The notes: generated by a model from the sequence alone, not told the origin. A DNA stretch of 40,441 nt from RGIG7213 sp045540335 (GCA_045540335.1 JAZQHC010000019.1:1-40441); one strand, 5' to 3'; positions 1 through 7,284 are shown, counted from the first letter of the stretch. Made by a program: numbers and translations.

Positions 1-2
1 TG

Positions 3-398
3 GATTTGACGGGAAAAGCCGATAACCTTGGTTCTGTGATGGCAGTGACTTATGGCGTGCTTTTCGTTATGACACCGGTGCTTGTTGCTATCCTTATGCG
101 TTTTAGCTTATTCAAGTGGTACGTTGATCCCATTGCTGCAGCGGAAATACCTCTGTTCTTATACGTCGCAATGCTTCTTAATCAAGCAAAACGTTCCAGC
201 GATCTCAGCTCTGCCTTTCTCCTGGTTAACAATAAATTGGACGATGACGGCGGTATGGGCTGGCTGTTTCTCGTAGGCTTATTTGTCTTCGGTCTTGTAA
301 TGTCGCTGTCGTTTGCAAGAAAGAACGGCCAGAGCATTTCCTACAGATTGCTTGTAAGAATCGGCAAAACAAACAGGGAGGATGGTGAACAAGGATGA
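3..398 (+). CDS. Membrane protein, 5'-truncated by the window edge
   Basis: Product not recognised. The frame is open to the first complete codon of the window (GAT at 3-5), so the true start lies outside; a TTG at 6 is the first possible internal start but has no ribosome binding site in view. The visible 130 residues contain three hydrophobic segments (about residues 14-33, 41-58 and 86-105 counted from that TTG), so it is an integral membrane protein, perhaps a transporter permease subunit. The C-terminus is short, charged and presumably cytoplasmic. Its TGA stop (396-398) overlaps an ATG at 395 in the ATGA manner of translationally coupled genes, so it was the upstream member of an operon whose next gene is now destroyed. 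Confidence 0.6.
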   Translation, partial: DLTGKADNLGSVMAVTYGVLFVMTPVLVAILMRFSLFKWYVDPIAAAEIPLFLYVAMLLNQAKRSSDLSSAFLLVNNKLDDDGGMGWLFLVGLFVFGLVMSLSFARKNGQSISYRLLVRIGKTNREDGEQG

Positions 399-433
399 AA
401 AAGAAAATTTTGATTCCTGTAATTATCATATGA
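395..433 (+). pseudogene. Decapitated remnant of a coupled downstream gene
   Basis: An ATG overlapping the preceding stop (ATGA) opens a frame that reads MKKKILIPVIII and then hits TGA at 431-433. The Lys-rich start followed by a hydrophobic run is how a signal peptide or signal anchor begins (for example a membrane-fusion protein or lipoprotein), but the rest is missing. Coding similarity stops where the oppositely oriented TIR-like fragment begins, so this is most simply the stump left by an insertion, deletion or assembly joint at about 424-436. Confidence 0.5.
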
Positions 434-602
434 CAGAATTGATATTGGGAGCCCCCGAGTCCTCTTGGGTAGGACGCTCAATTAAAACAATATCATATCC
501 TTGTTCGGAGAGAAGCGCAACGGTTTTTTTTAATTGAGCCTTTATAAACTTAGAAGTTGTTCTATTTTGGCTTTGCCAGGCCAAAAAAACTTTATATTTC
601 AT
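426..602 (-). pseudogene. TIR-like (F-x-x-W-Q-S) protein, N-terminal fragment
   Basis: Starting at the ATG at 602-600, 58 residues are readable before a TGA at 428-426. The start (KYKVFLAWQSQN) followed later by an E-R-P-T-Q-E-D-S-G-A-P-N-I motif resembles the first strand, helix and second strand of TIR-like nucleotide-binding proteins that occur in bacterial defence loci. In those, the next segment normally reads like I-x-x-S-D-I-F-V-A-D-V. Here it is missing, so the protein stops after roughly a third of the domain. The ATG overlaps the stop of the upstream HTH gene by 4 bp, so the two were translated together. The family call is by eye from a short fragment and is moderate at best. Confidence 0.45.
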
Positions 603-790
603 TTGTTTTCCTCCGCATTTCCACTGTTGACCCACTTGTCAATTTCTGAAATTTTGAATTTCCAATCCCTCCCGATCTTATGGGCAGGCATATTTTTTGT
701 TGCTATCCAACGCAATGCGGTGTCTCTGCTAATTCCAAGGTACTTACATATCTCCGGCATAGAGTAGTAACGATCTTCAATCTCTATCAT
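599..790 (-). CDS. Excisionase-family helix-turn-helix protein
   Basis: A 63-residue single-domain DNA-binding protein of the HTH_17/excisionase (MerR-like) type. The pattern Y-Y-S-M-P-E-I-C-K-Y-L-G-I-S-R-D-T-A-L-R-W-I, then a K-I-G-R-D-W-K-F wing and E-I-D-K-W-V, is the usual layout of the winged HTH in this family. AGAGG lies a few bases before the ATG at 790. A good sigma-A promoter lies at 832-860, and an 11-bp motif next to its -35 box recurs twice in the palindrome upstream, which suggests autoregulation. Its stop overlaps the ATG of the TIR-like fragment, so it probably controlled that gene. Confidence 0.7.
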   Translation of the reverse strand: MIEIEDRYYSMPEICKYLGISRDTALRWIATKNMPAHKIGRDWKFKISEIDKWVNSGNAEENK

Positions 791-831
791 ATCAAAACCT
801 CTTTTTCCGATAACGATTTTGTGATGTTTAT

Positions 832-860
832 ATTATAACACAAATATCGCAAATTGTAAA
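832..860 (-). promoter_or_regulatory. Promoter of the HTH/TIR-like pair
   Basis: On the minus strand TTTACA (860-855), 17 bases, TATAAT (837-832). Box sequence and spacing match a sigma-A promoter and it lies about 40 bases before the HTH start codon. Confidence 0.65.
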
Positions 861-927
861 GTACTGCCGTATATTGTATGATTGTGTATTGTAAAAGGTG
901 GTAAGAGTTTTTGTTCTCATAGGTATA

Positions 928-974
928 AAAAGAATACGGCAGTATAGCTGTATGCTATACTGCCGTATTCTTTT
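928..974. repeat. Perfect 21-bp inverted repeat with 5-nt loop
   Basis: Arms 928-948 and 954-974 are exact reverse complements, separated by TGTAT. Each arm contains the 11-mer TACTGCCGTAT (958-968 on plus, 934-944 on minus), and a third copy lies at 862-872, just upstream of the -35 box of the HTH gene. It could be a bidirectional terminator (T4 on one side, A-rich on the other), an operator for the HTH protein, or the end of a lost mobile element. Confidence 0.75.
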
Positions 975-1057
975 GCACTCATCAATCGGCTGTTTGCATC
1001 GGACATTCAAGATATCCTTATGACAACATGCCTTTACCTTGGCTTTTTTTGGGTTTG

Positions 1058-1197
1058 TGATACTTGATTCTTGATTCTTGATACTGTATCTGATACTGAT
1101 ACTGAAGCTGATACTGAGTGCTTTTCAGTCTGTGGACAACCCTTGAAATTCCACATAGTTATCCACATTTTATCCACAACAATTCCACAATTCCACA
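1058..1197. other. Heptamer repeat array plus DnaA-box cluster (origin-like)
   Basis: Positions 1058-1115 hold a short-period array of TGATACT/TGATTCT units (1058, 1065, 1072, 1079, 1091, 1098 offset, 1109). Directly after it come six DnaA-box-like sites: TGTGGACAA at 1131 (reverse), ATTCCACA at 1148, TTATCCACA at 1159 and 1170 (both perfect matches to TTATNCACA), AATTCCACA at 1181 and 1189. An A/T-rich stretch follows at 1201-1215. Iterons plus DnaA boxes plus an A/T-rich tract is the composition of a replication origin or a DnaA-titration site. No dnaA, dnaN or rep gene is adjacent, so the role is open. Confidence 0.55.
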
Positions 1198-1233
1198 TTC
1201 TGATAAAATAAAAATCCCCTTAAAGCAAGAGAA

Positions 1234-1287
1234 CAAAAAAATGCCCAAACACGTTTTTGCGTTTGCAAATACGTATTCGGGCATAAT
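1234..1287 (-). terminator. Terminator after the DUF1858 gene
   Basis: On the minus strand ATGCCCGAATACGT pairs, with G-U pairs, with ACGTGTTTGGGCAT around a loop, followed by T7. It lies immediately after the stop of the DUF1858 gene. Confidence 0.7.
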
Positions 1288-1289
1288 TT

Positions 1290-1490
1290 TTATTTACTTT
1301 CGAGATAAGCGTTTATTTTTGCGATAAGTGCATCGGCATCTGTACCGTGTGCTGCACACGCATCTTCAACCGATTCCCCTCTTGAATGGGGGCATCCTAA
1401 GCAGTGCATACCGATTTCAAAAAAGAATTCTGCTGTACCGCTATCGTAATCAAGAATATCGCCGATAATTGATTCTTTCGTAACTTTCAT
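1290..1490 (-). CDS. DUF1858 domain protein
   Basis: A 66-residue protein that is essentially one DUF1858 domain. It opens with V-T-K-E-S-I-I-G-D-I-L, has a central G-M-H-C-L-G-C-P-H-S motif (Cys29 and Cys32 region), and then E-S-V-E-D-A-C-A-A-H-G. DUF1858 is common in Clostridia, alone or fused to redox enzymes such as hybrid-cluster proteins. The C-x-x-C pair suggests redox or metal/sulfur chemistry, but no function is established. GGAGGT precedes the ATG at good spacing. It lies 66 bp behind clpC and ends in its own terminator. Confidence 0.85.
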   Translation of the reverse strand: MKVTKESIIGDILDYDSGTAEFFFEIGMHCLGCPHSRGESVEDACAAHGTDADALIAKINAYLESK

Positions 1491-1556
1491 TATATTGACC
1501 TCCGATTTTTTTTAGATTATATCATTTATTCGCTTATTTATTCAATAGAGGATTTA

Positions 1557-3995
1557 TTAACATTTTGTTTCGTGATATGTTCTGTTTACGGCTTTAACGA
1601 ATATCTCTCCGTTTTCCGAGGTAACGCTTATTTTATTCACGTTTTTATCAAGCAGCAAAATTGCTATATTATCTTCTATTTCCTTTTGAATGGTTCGTTT
1701 AAGCTTTCTTGCCCCGTATTCTGATATACCGCCGAAATCGGCAATAGCAAGCGGAACGTTTTCGCTGTAAACCACCTCTACGCCTATGGTTTTACACCTT
1801 TGCACCGTTTCTTGCAGCATTGTTTCAGCTATACGGTAACAATCAGATATTTGAAGCCGACGGAAAACGGCTATCTCGTCAACGCGGTTAAGCAGCTCTG
1901 ATGTGAATATTTTTTTCAGATTATCGTGCGCATTTTTTTCTGCGTTTTCGCAACGATCTGATGCAAATCCAAAGGATTTATCTGCACTTCCCTTTTCAAA
2001 GCCTGCATTTGACGTCATGATTATGATGCAGTTTTTAAAATTCACCTGTACGCCTGCGCTGTCGGTAAGCTTTCCCTCGTCTAAAATCTGTAAAAACAAA
2101 TTAAATACGTCAGGGTGGGCTTTTTCTATTTCATCAAACACAACTACCGAATACGGGTTGCGCCTTACCGCTTCGGTAAGCCTTCCGCCCTCTTCACAGC
2201 CTGAATATCCCATTGGTGCGCCGATAAGGCCGGAAACGGAATGGGCTTCCATATACTCGCTCATATCAAATTTTATAAACGACCTTTTGCCCGAAAACAA
2301 GTACGATGCCAATTCTTTACAAAGCATCGTTTTACCAACGCCTGTCGGCCCTGTAAAAATAAATGAACAAGGTTTTGATGGGTCCTTTATACCTATTCTT
2401 GAACGTAAAACCGCCCTGCAAACGGCGTTTACGGCGTCCGCTTGACCGATTATTTTTTCATTAAGATGCTTTTGCAGCATTCGCAGATATTCTCCCTCGC
2501 CTTCAAGCAATCTGCCCGTAGGTATTCGTGTGATGCCCGTAACCACCTTTGCAATATCGTCTTCGGTTACCGTAAGCACTTCTTTTTTTATTGCTTTTCT
2601 GTGGGCAAGCTTTTTTTCTTCAAGAGATAACGAAAGGGCTTTTTCTTTTTCTCTTATTTTGCACGCCTTTTCGTAATCACGGTTTAATATCGCTTCTTCC
2701 TTTTCTTTCCCAAGCAGGTATAGGTGATCTTCCTCCTTTTTAAGTTCTTCGGGAACGGTAAGATACGCAACGCGTTTGCGGCTGCAGGCTTCGTCTATAA
2801 GGTCTATCGCTTTATCCGGAAAGCATCTTTCGGTTATATATCTTGACGAAAGCTCTACGGCGGCACTTAACGCACCGTCTGATATTTTTACGCCGTGATG
2901 CTGTTCGTATTTTGTTTTTATTCCATGAAGGATATCAAGTGTTTTTTGTGCTGTTGGTTCGGAAATATCAACCGGCTGAAAGCGCCTTTCAAGGGCAGAA
3001 TCCTTTTCTACGCTTTTTCTGTATTCGTCGGGGGTGCTTGCACCGATTATTTGCATTTCGCCCCTTGCCAATGCCGGCTTTAAGATGTTTGCCGCATCTA
3101 TTGCGCCTTCTGCCGCGCCTGCCCCTACTATCGTGTGAAGCTCGTCGATAAACAGTATGATGCACGGATTTTTTGCGACCTCTGCCATGATGTTTTTCAT
3201 TCTGTCTTCAAATTCGCCGCGATATTTTGCACCTGCTAAAAGCGCACTCATATCTACGGAAAATATCACCTTTCCTTCAAGGTCTGACGGTACGTCGCCG
3301 CAAACTATCCTTGAAGCAAGCCCTTCGGCAATAGCAGTTTTGCCTACGCCCGCCTTGCCCACAAGGCATGGATTATTTTTATTTCTTCTTGAAAGCACTT
3401 GTATAACGCGCTGCATTTCTTCATCTCTGCCTATTACGGGATCAAATTTACCAAGGCGCGCTTCTTCGTTAAGATTTTTACCGTATTGCTTCAGCGTAGG
3501 GGTATCTTTAAGATTTGACCTTATTTTTTTATCTTTAACCAACACGAAACGGTCTTGCTCACCGTTATCGATAAAAGCCATTACGTCTGTATAAAGCTCG
3601 GATAGTTTTACGCCGTGTGCAATTATCAAGCGGCAACCGGTACAGTCACTTTCCGTTATCATGGATAAAAGAATATGCTCTGTACCTACGCAAGGGGTAT
3701 TATGCTTTACAGCTTCAAAGGACGCGCCCTCTAAAAGGCTTTTTGCACCCGGGGTAAGATCGGCAAGGGTTACCTGCGTATTTTCACCGAAGCCGCACAT
3801 TTCCTCTATCATATCGTTTACGGTGCTTTGATCTATACTGCGGCTTACGAGGATCTTTGAAGCAATGCAGTTTTTTTCTGAAAGCAAGCCTAAAAGAACG
3901 TGCTCTGTTCCAACGTAGGTATGGCCCATTTTTCTTGCATATTTAACTGCGTTTGAAAGCGCGTTTTCTGCAGTTTTCGTTAATTTGTTATGCAT
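1557..3995 (-). CDS. clpC: ATP-dependent Clp protease ATPase subunit ClpC
   Basis: Class I Clp/Hsp100 unfoldase of 812 residues that threads substrates into ClpP or disaggregates them. Domains in order: two Clp-N repeats (residues 1-145), first AAA+ module with Walker A GKAGVGKT at 213-220 and Walker B I-L-F-I-D-E-L-H, a short UVR-type middle domain (E-K-E-E-A-I-L-N-R-D-Y-E-K-A-C-K) rather than the long ClpB coiled coil, then a second AAA+ module with GPTGVGKT and F-D-E-I-E-K-A-H. In the D2 module, the loop that carries the ClpP-docking tripeptide reads F-G-F (within K-S-F-G-F-A-S-D), which fits a ClpP partner. ATG at 3995 is preferred over the GTG at 4001, because the GAGG Shine-Dalgarno sequence overlaps the GTG and is 5 bases from the ATG. 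No mcsA/mcsB/ctsR genes are adjacent. Confidence 0.9.
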   Translation of the reverse strand: MHNKLTKTAENALSNAVKYARKMGHTYVGTEHVLLGLLSEKNCIASKILVSRSIDQSTVNDMIEEMCGFGENTQVTLADLTPGAKSLLEGASFEAVKHNTPCVGTEHILLSMITESDCTGCRLIIAHGVKLSELYTDVMAFIDNGEQDRFVLVKDKKIRSNLKDTPTLKQYGKNLNEEARLGKFDPVIGRDEEMQRVIQVLSRRNKNNPCLVGKAGVGKTAIAEGLASRIVCGDVPSDLEGKVIFSVDMSALLAGAKYRGEFEDRMKNIMAEVAKNPCIILFIDELHTIVGAGAAEGAIDAANILKPALARGEMQIIGASTPDEYRKSVEKDSALERRFQPVDISEPTAQKTLDILHGIKTKYEQHHGVKISDGALSAAVELSSRYITERCFPDKAIDLIDEACSRKRVAYLTVPEELKKEEDHLYLLGKEKEEAILNRDYEKACKIREKEKALSLSLEEKKLAHRKAIKKEVLTVTEDDIAKVVTGITRIPTGRLLEGEGEYLRMLQKHLNEKIIGQADAVNAVCRAVLRSRIGIKDPSKPCSFIFTGPTGVGKTMLCKELASYLFSGKRSFIKFDMSEYMEAHSVSGLIGAPMGYSGCEEGGRLTEAVRRNPYSVVVFDEIEKAHPDVFNLFLQILDEGKLTDSAGVQVNFKNCIIIMTSNAGFEKGSADKSFGFASDRCENAEKNAHDNLKKIFTSELLNRVDEIAVFRRLQISDCYRIAETMLQETVQRCKTIGVEVVYSENVPLAIADFGGISEYGARKLKRTIQKEIEDNIAILLLDKNVNKISVTSENGEIFVKAVNRTYHETKC

Positions 3996-4055
3996 ATCCA
4001 CCTCAAAAAAATTACTCTTTCGGGATTATGGGTATTACGCAGGGGATCTATACAT

Positions 4056-4598
4056 TCATTCTGATTTTTTATCAAATATTTCATAATCCGTTGCAAGTGC
4101 ATCCCAGGTGCGTTTATCTACCAATCCCGTCGTAGGCAGATTGCGTAATGCTTGATATTTTCGAACGGCGTCCATGGTTTGTTCGTCGTTTACTCCGCTG
4201 CGCTCTATTGGCCCTAACGGAAGATGGTTTGAAAGGTCGTCTATAAGTATCTGTATAACGGTTATTATGCCGCTTTTTTCACCCGTTTGCGTTTCATATA
4301 GGGCAGACGGAAACACCGCCACGCGCAAAGGCGGCGAGTTTTTATCACTTAGCGAAAGATATCTTTCGCGCAGGCGCACCCACGTATCGTAATCTGCCCT
4401 GCCCGTCGGTTGAAGGCCGCTTTGATCTTGAAATATCCGTATGGCGTTTTCCGTTTCTTCGCCGTATATTCCGTCGGGATATATACGCGGTATGTCCTTG
4501 TCAAAAAACGAGATGTAATAAATCATATTTTGTATTTCCCTGTTTATTGCCCTTTGATCGGTAGATTCAAAAAATTTAGGCGTATTTTGATTATTCAT
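4056..4598 (-). CDS. Peptidoglycan-binding protein (two PG_binding_1 repeats)
   Basis: A 180-residue protein without signal peptide. Two peptidoglycan-binding repeats are visible: about residues 20-80 (ending G-L-Q-P-T-G-R-A-D-Y-D-T-W) and 100-170 (ending N-L-P-T-T-G-L-V-D-K-R-T-W-D-A-L). Each has the D/G-I-Y-G-x-x-T-x-x-A-I/V-R-x-F/Y-Q core. No catalytic domain is seen. It follows the SleC-like gene by 12 bp with a GGGGG-type ribosome binding site, so it probably assists that protein in binding spore cortex or cell-wall glycan. Lack of a secretion signal fits action inside the mother cell or forespore compartment. Confidence 0.8.
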   Translation of the reverse strand: MNNQNTPKFFESTDQRAINREIQNMIYYISFFDKDIPRIYPDGIYGEETENAIRIFQDQSGLQPTGRADYDTWVRLRERYLSLSDKNSPPLRVAVFPSALYETQTGEKSGIITVIQILIDDLSNHLPLGPIERSGVNDEQTMDAVRKYQALRNLPTTGLVDKRTWDALATDYEIFDKKSE

Positions 4599-4610
4599 GG
4601 CTTACCCCCT

Positions 4611-6017
4611 TCACATTGGTGCATCTGCAGATGCTTCGTTTGCAAACTGACCCCGGCTTCTTTGGTTGCCCTGCGTTATATCCGTATATTGATCGGTTAC
4701 TGCCTGCCACGTTATCGGATCGACGATGCCCGTTACCGTTATATTAAACAGGCGTTGAAATTCGCGCACTGCCTCTTCCGTTGCGGACGAATAAACTCCA
4801 GTTTGCTGCGGCGGCACTATTGAGGGATATACGGTTGCTATAACGTTAAGGTATCCTTGAAATCTGCTTACCTCTTCCCCGGTAGATCCAAGTGCCAGAT
4901 AATTACCGCTGAACGGCGCCTCCGGCGATGCTATAAGATCCTGCGGCAAGCTGTTTATTATCCCGTAATACGCGTCAAAAATCGCACCCCACGTTAATTC
5001 GCCCGTTATACCGTCGGCATCCAAGCCAAAAATGTTTTGAAACGCAGTAACCGCGTTTACGGTAGGCTGATCGTACACGCGCGTTATTTCTATTATCGGT
5101 ACTGCGCTGTAATAATCCCCTATTACGCGCAAATAATATTGTAAAATTCCAACGTAGTCGCCCTCGTCGCCGAGGCGAAGCACATCGGGAAACTGTTTTT
5201 TTACTTCTTCATATACAAGCCCCTCGCTTGCCAGCTCGTTAAGGCGTTTTACACCGTTGTAAAGAAACTGTATTTTATACCATGTGGCTTTGCCGACTAT
5301 ACCGTCAACGGTAAGATCGAAAATGCGCTGAAATTCTTTAACGGCGTTTTCCGTAGATTCCGTAAAAAATCCCGATACGGGCGTTATCTTCGGTATTGAT
5401 GGATAATTTTTACTGATCCTGTTCAATTTCAACTGAACCTGCCGTACGTCTTCCCCTATACTGCCCAATTTCAGAGGATTAAGAGGGTTAGACGGCTGTA
5501 TATTGCTTATCGGTGCATTTGACACTATATCTATATCCTCGCCGTAATAATATTGAAGTATCTCGTACGGTACAAGACCCTCGTTTGCCCTTGTAACGCT
5601 TCCCCATTGTGAAAGTCCGTCGCATACAGAGGTAGTGCCGTTGCAGTACTGCGCAAAAAGCGGTTCTACATTACCCCTTCTTACGAGGTAATCGTTAAAT
5701 ATGTCATCTACTATAACGCTTACGTTTTCGAATATATCGCGCCCGCGCACGAAGCTTTGATCTACCGACGTAGATGAGGTTATATCAAAATCGTACCCCG
5801 ACGCCCTGTAAAACTCCGTATATACGCGGTTTAAGGCGTACGATATCTGTGCCAAAATATTCGCCCTTAAAGCATTTTCGGGCCAGGTGGGATACAGCTC
5901 GCTTGAAGCAACGTTTTTTATGTATTCGGGAAAGTTAACGGTTATATTTTCGGCGTACTCGTCAGGTCTGCCGAGATGTACGGTGATATATTCGGGAATA
6001 AAAGGCAGATTTGCCAT
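4611..6017 (-). CDS. SleC/SpoIID-like protein with three peptidoglycan-binding repeats
   Basis: A 468-residue protein. Residues 1-165 resemble the SpoIID-type glycan-cleaving fold of clostridial spore cortex-lytic enzymes. The motif N-V-A-S-S-E-L-Y-P-T-W-P-E-N-A-L-R-A places Glu40 where SpoIID has its catalytic Glu, and C-N-G-T-T-S-V-C-D-G-L-S-Q-W-G-S followed by Y-E-I-L-Q-Y-Y-Y-G matches the conserved SpoIID C-terminal part. Three peptidoglycan-binding repeats follow (about 183-253, 275-350, 370-445), each with G-x-x-G-x-x-V near the start and F-Q-x-x-F-x-L/I-x-x-x-G-I near the end. SleC of clostridia is a lytic transglycosylase acting on germinating-spore cortex; that role here is inferred. 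It starts at ATG 6017 behind a full GGAGGT and is the second gene of the three-gene module. Confidence 0.75.
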   Translation of the reverse strand: MANLPFIPEYITVHLGRPDEYAENITVNFPEYIKNVASSELYPTWPENALRANILAQISYALNRVYTEFYRASGYDFDITSSTSVDQSFVRGRDIFENVSVIVDDIFNDYLVRRGNVEPLFAQYCNGTTSVCDGLSQWGSVTRANEGLVPYEILQYYYGEDIDIVSNAPISNIQPSNPLNPLKLGSIGEDVRQVQLKLNRISKNYPSIPKITPVSGFFTESTENAVKEFQRIFDLTVDGIVGKATWYKIQFLYNGVKRLNELASEGLVYEEVKKQFPDVLRLGDEGDYVGILQYYLRVIGDYYSAVPIIEITRVYDQPTVNAVTAFQNIFGLDADGITGELTWGAIFDAYYGIINSLPQDLIASPEAPFSGNYLALGSTGEEVSRFQGYLNVIATVYPSIVPPQQTGVYSSATEEAVREFQRLFNITVTGIVDPITWQAVTDQYTDITQGNQRSRGQFANEASADAPM

Positions 6018-6029
6018 TACTGCACCTCC

Positions 6030-6449
6030 TTACAGATCCGGTTCGGTATTTTCATTCGTAAGCTGGTTATACGGTACGCGCTCGTCGGCAATTCCCAACG
6101 ACTGCCCATATACAAGCGGTATAAGCCGCATTGGCTGAATCGACGTTATGCCTGAAAATATCGGCACGTTAAGGCTGTTTTGCGTATAATAGCCCTCTTT
6201 ATCGACGCGCACGTTATACACCGAATACGACGGCCCTAACGGGTTCGGCGTAAGTGAATTTTCCTTTGGCGGCGTGGGTAAAATAATAATATCCGTTTTT
6301 CCCGTGTTATCCGTATTTAAAATTTTTACTACCTCCTCAATTCCGTTTAAAAAACGAAAAACGGTTACCGTTGCGCCCGCGATCGGAATCGCGTTAAGCG
6401 CCGTGGTTACCGTTACACCAAGATATCCGAAATTTCCGTTATCAGTCAT
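6030..6449 (-). CDS. Carboxypeptidase-regulatory/CnaB-like small protein of the spore module
   Basis: 139 residues from the ATG at 6449, chosen because AGGAGG stands 4 bases in front; a longer open frame to 6536 has no ribosome binding site. The N-terminal half (Y-L-G-V-T-V-T-T-A-L-N-A-I-P-I-A-G-A-T-V-T-V) has the look of a carboxypeptidase-regulatory or CnaB beta-sandwich, with alternating V/T strands and an A-G-A-T-V turn. There is no signal peptide, LPxTG motif or enzyme motif. The stop overlaps the ribosome binding site of the SleC-like gene, so the two are co-translated. It is likely a spore-associated structural or accessory factor, but function is not established. Confidence 0.65.
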   Translation of the reverse strand: MTDNGNFGYLGVTVTTALNAIPIAGATVTVFRFLNGIEEVVKILNTDNTGKTDIIILPTPPKENSLTPNPLGPSYSVYNVRVDKEGYYTQNSLNVPIFSGITSIQPMRLIPLVYGQSLGIADERVPYNQLTNENTEPDL

Positions 6450-6620
6450 GATTCCTCCTTGAATATCGTATTCTTTGTATATTATATGTTTGCGGTAAAA
6501 AATAGTACGAAGAAAATGAAAAAAATTACCGCACATCTTATTTTTTCGAATAAAAGTCCTGCACGAATTTAAAAAAAATCGAAGATTACCAAAATTAAGT
6601 TAAAAATTTGCATTTTGCTA

Positions 6621-6649
6621 TTTACTTTTTTAAGAATATGTTGTATAAT
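6621..6649 (+). promoter_or_regulatory. Promoter of the pduL operon
   Basis: TTTACT (6621-6626), 17 bases, TATAAT (6644-6649); start codon 34 bases further on. Confidence 0.7.
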
Positions 6650-6683
6650 AACTCACAATGAATATTTTATAAGGAGAGTATAA

Positions 6684-7256
6684 ATGGATAACAAGATTTT
6701 AGTCGAAACCTCTGCAAGACATGTTCACCTTACGAAAGAGCATGTTAATATCCTTTTCGGCGAAGGCGCTGTTCTTACGCATAAAAAGGATCTCAGCCAG
6801 CCCGGTCAATTCGCTTGCGAAGAAAGAGTTACCGTTTCAGGCCCTAAAAAGGATATTCCCAACGTTATAATCCTCGGCCCTGAAAGACCCGATTCACAGG
6901 TAGAGATCTCTATGACTGACGCGCGCACACTCGGCGTTACTGCCCCCGTTAAAGAAAGCGGCGACATTGCAGGTACACCCGGCATTAAATTGGTAGGTCC
7001 TTGCGGCGAAGTAGTGCTTGACAAAGGCGTTATCGTTGCAAAGCGTCATATCCATATGACACCCGAAGACGCTGAAGCTCTCGGCGTTAAAGACAAAGAG
7101 ATCGTTAAAGTAAAGATCACATCCGAAAGAACAACTATATACGACGATACCGTTGTTCGTGTAAGCCCCAAGTTTGCACTTGCAATGCACATTGATACGG
7201 ATGAATCAAACGCAGCTTGCGCTTTCGGCACATGCTACGGCGAAATAGTTAAATAA
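6684..7256 (+). CDS. pduL: Phosphate acyltransferase, PduL family
   Basis: 190 residues matching PduL, which transfers acyl groups between CoA and phosphate (acetyl- or propanoyl-phosphate formation) and replaces Pta in many clostridia. Two similar beta-barrel halves each carry a zinc-binding His motif: R-H-V-H-L-T at about residue 13 and K-R-H-I-H-M-T at about 119; G-P and D-A-R-T-L-G motifs lie between. The N-terminus begins directly at the first barrel with no encapsulation peptide, and no microcompartment shell genes are nearby, so a cytosolic housekeeping enzyme is likely. No ackA is present in the window. It is the first gene of an operon with the NifU-like and GGGtGRT genes and shares their strongly biased codon use. 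Confidence 0.9.
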   Translation: MDNKILVETSARHVHLTKEHVNILFGEGAVLTHKKDLSQPGQFACEERVTVSGPKKDIPNVIILGPERPDSQVEISMTDARTLGVTAPVKESGDIAGTPGIKLVGPCGEVVLDKGVIVAKRHIHMTPEDAEALGVKDKEIVKVKITSERTTIYDDTVVRVSPKFALAMHIDTDESNAACAFGTCYGEIVK

Positions 7257-7284
7257 TAATCCCACAGATAAAGGAGATATTAAA

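Noticed and set aside
1131..1215. Firm call of chromosomal oriC
   Set aside because: DnaA boxes are convincing but dnaA, dnaN and other origin neighbours are missing and most essential genes of the window point towards the site. It is left as origin-like only.
1903..3594. Plus-strand open frames of 102-180 codons across clpC
   Set aside because: Antisense shadows of the two AAA+ domains, without start signals or family features.
6480..6520. SigmaE-like promoter for the spore module (minus strand TACTATT and CATATAAT)
   Set aside because: Both boxes resemble the sporulation consensus, but the spacing is 12 bases where 14-15 is expected, so it is not listed as a feature.
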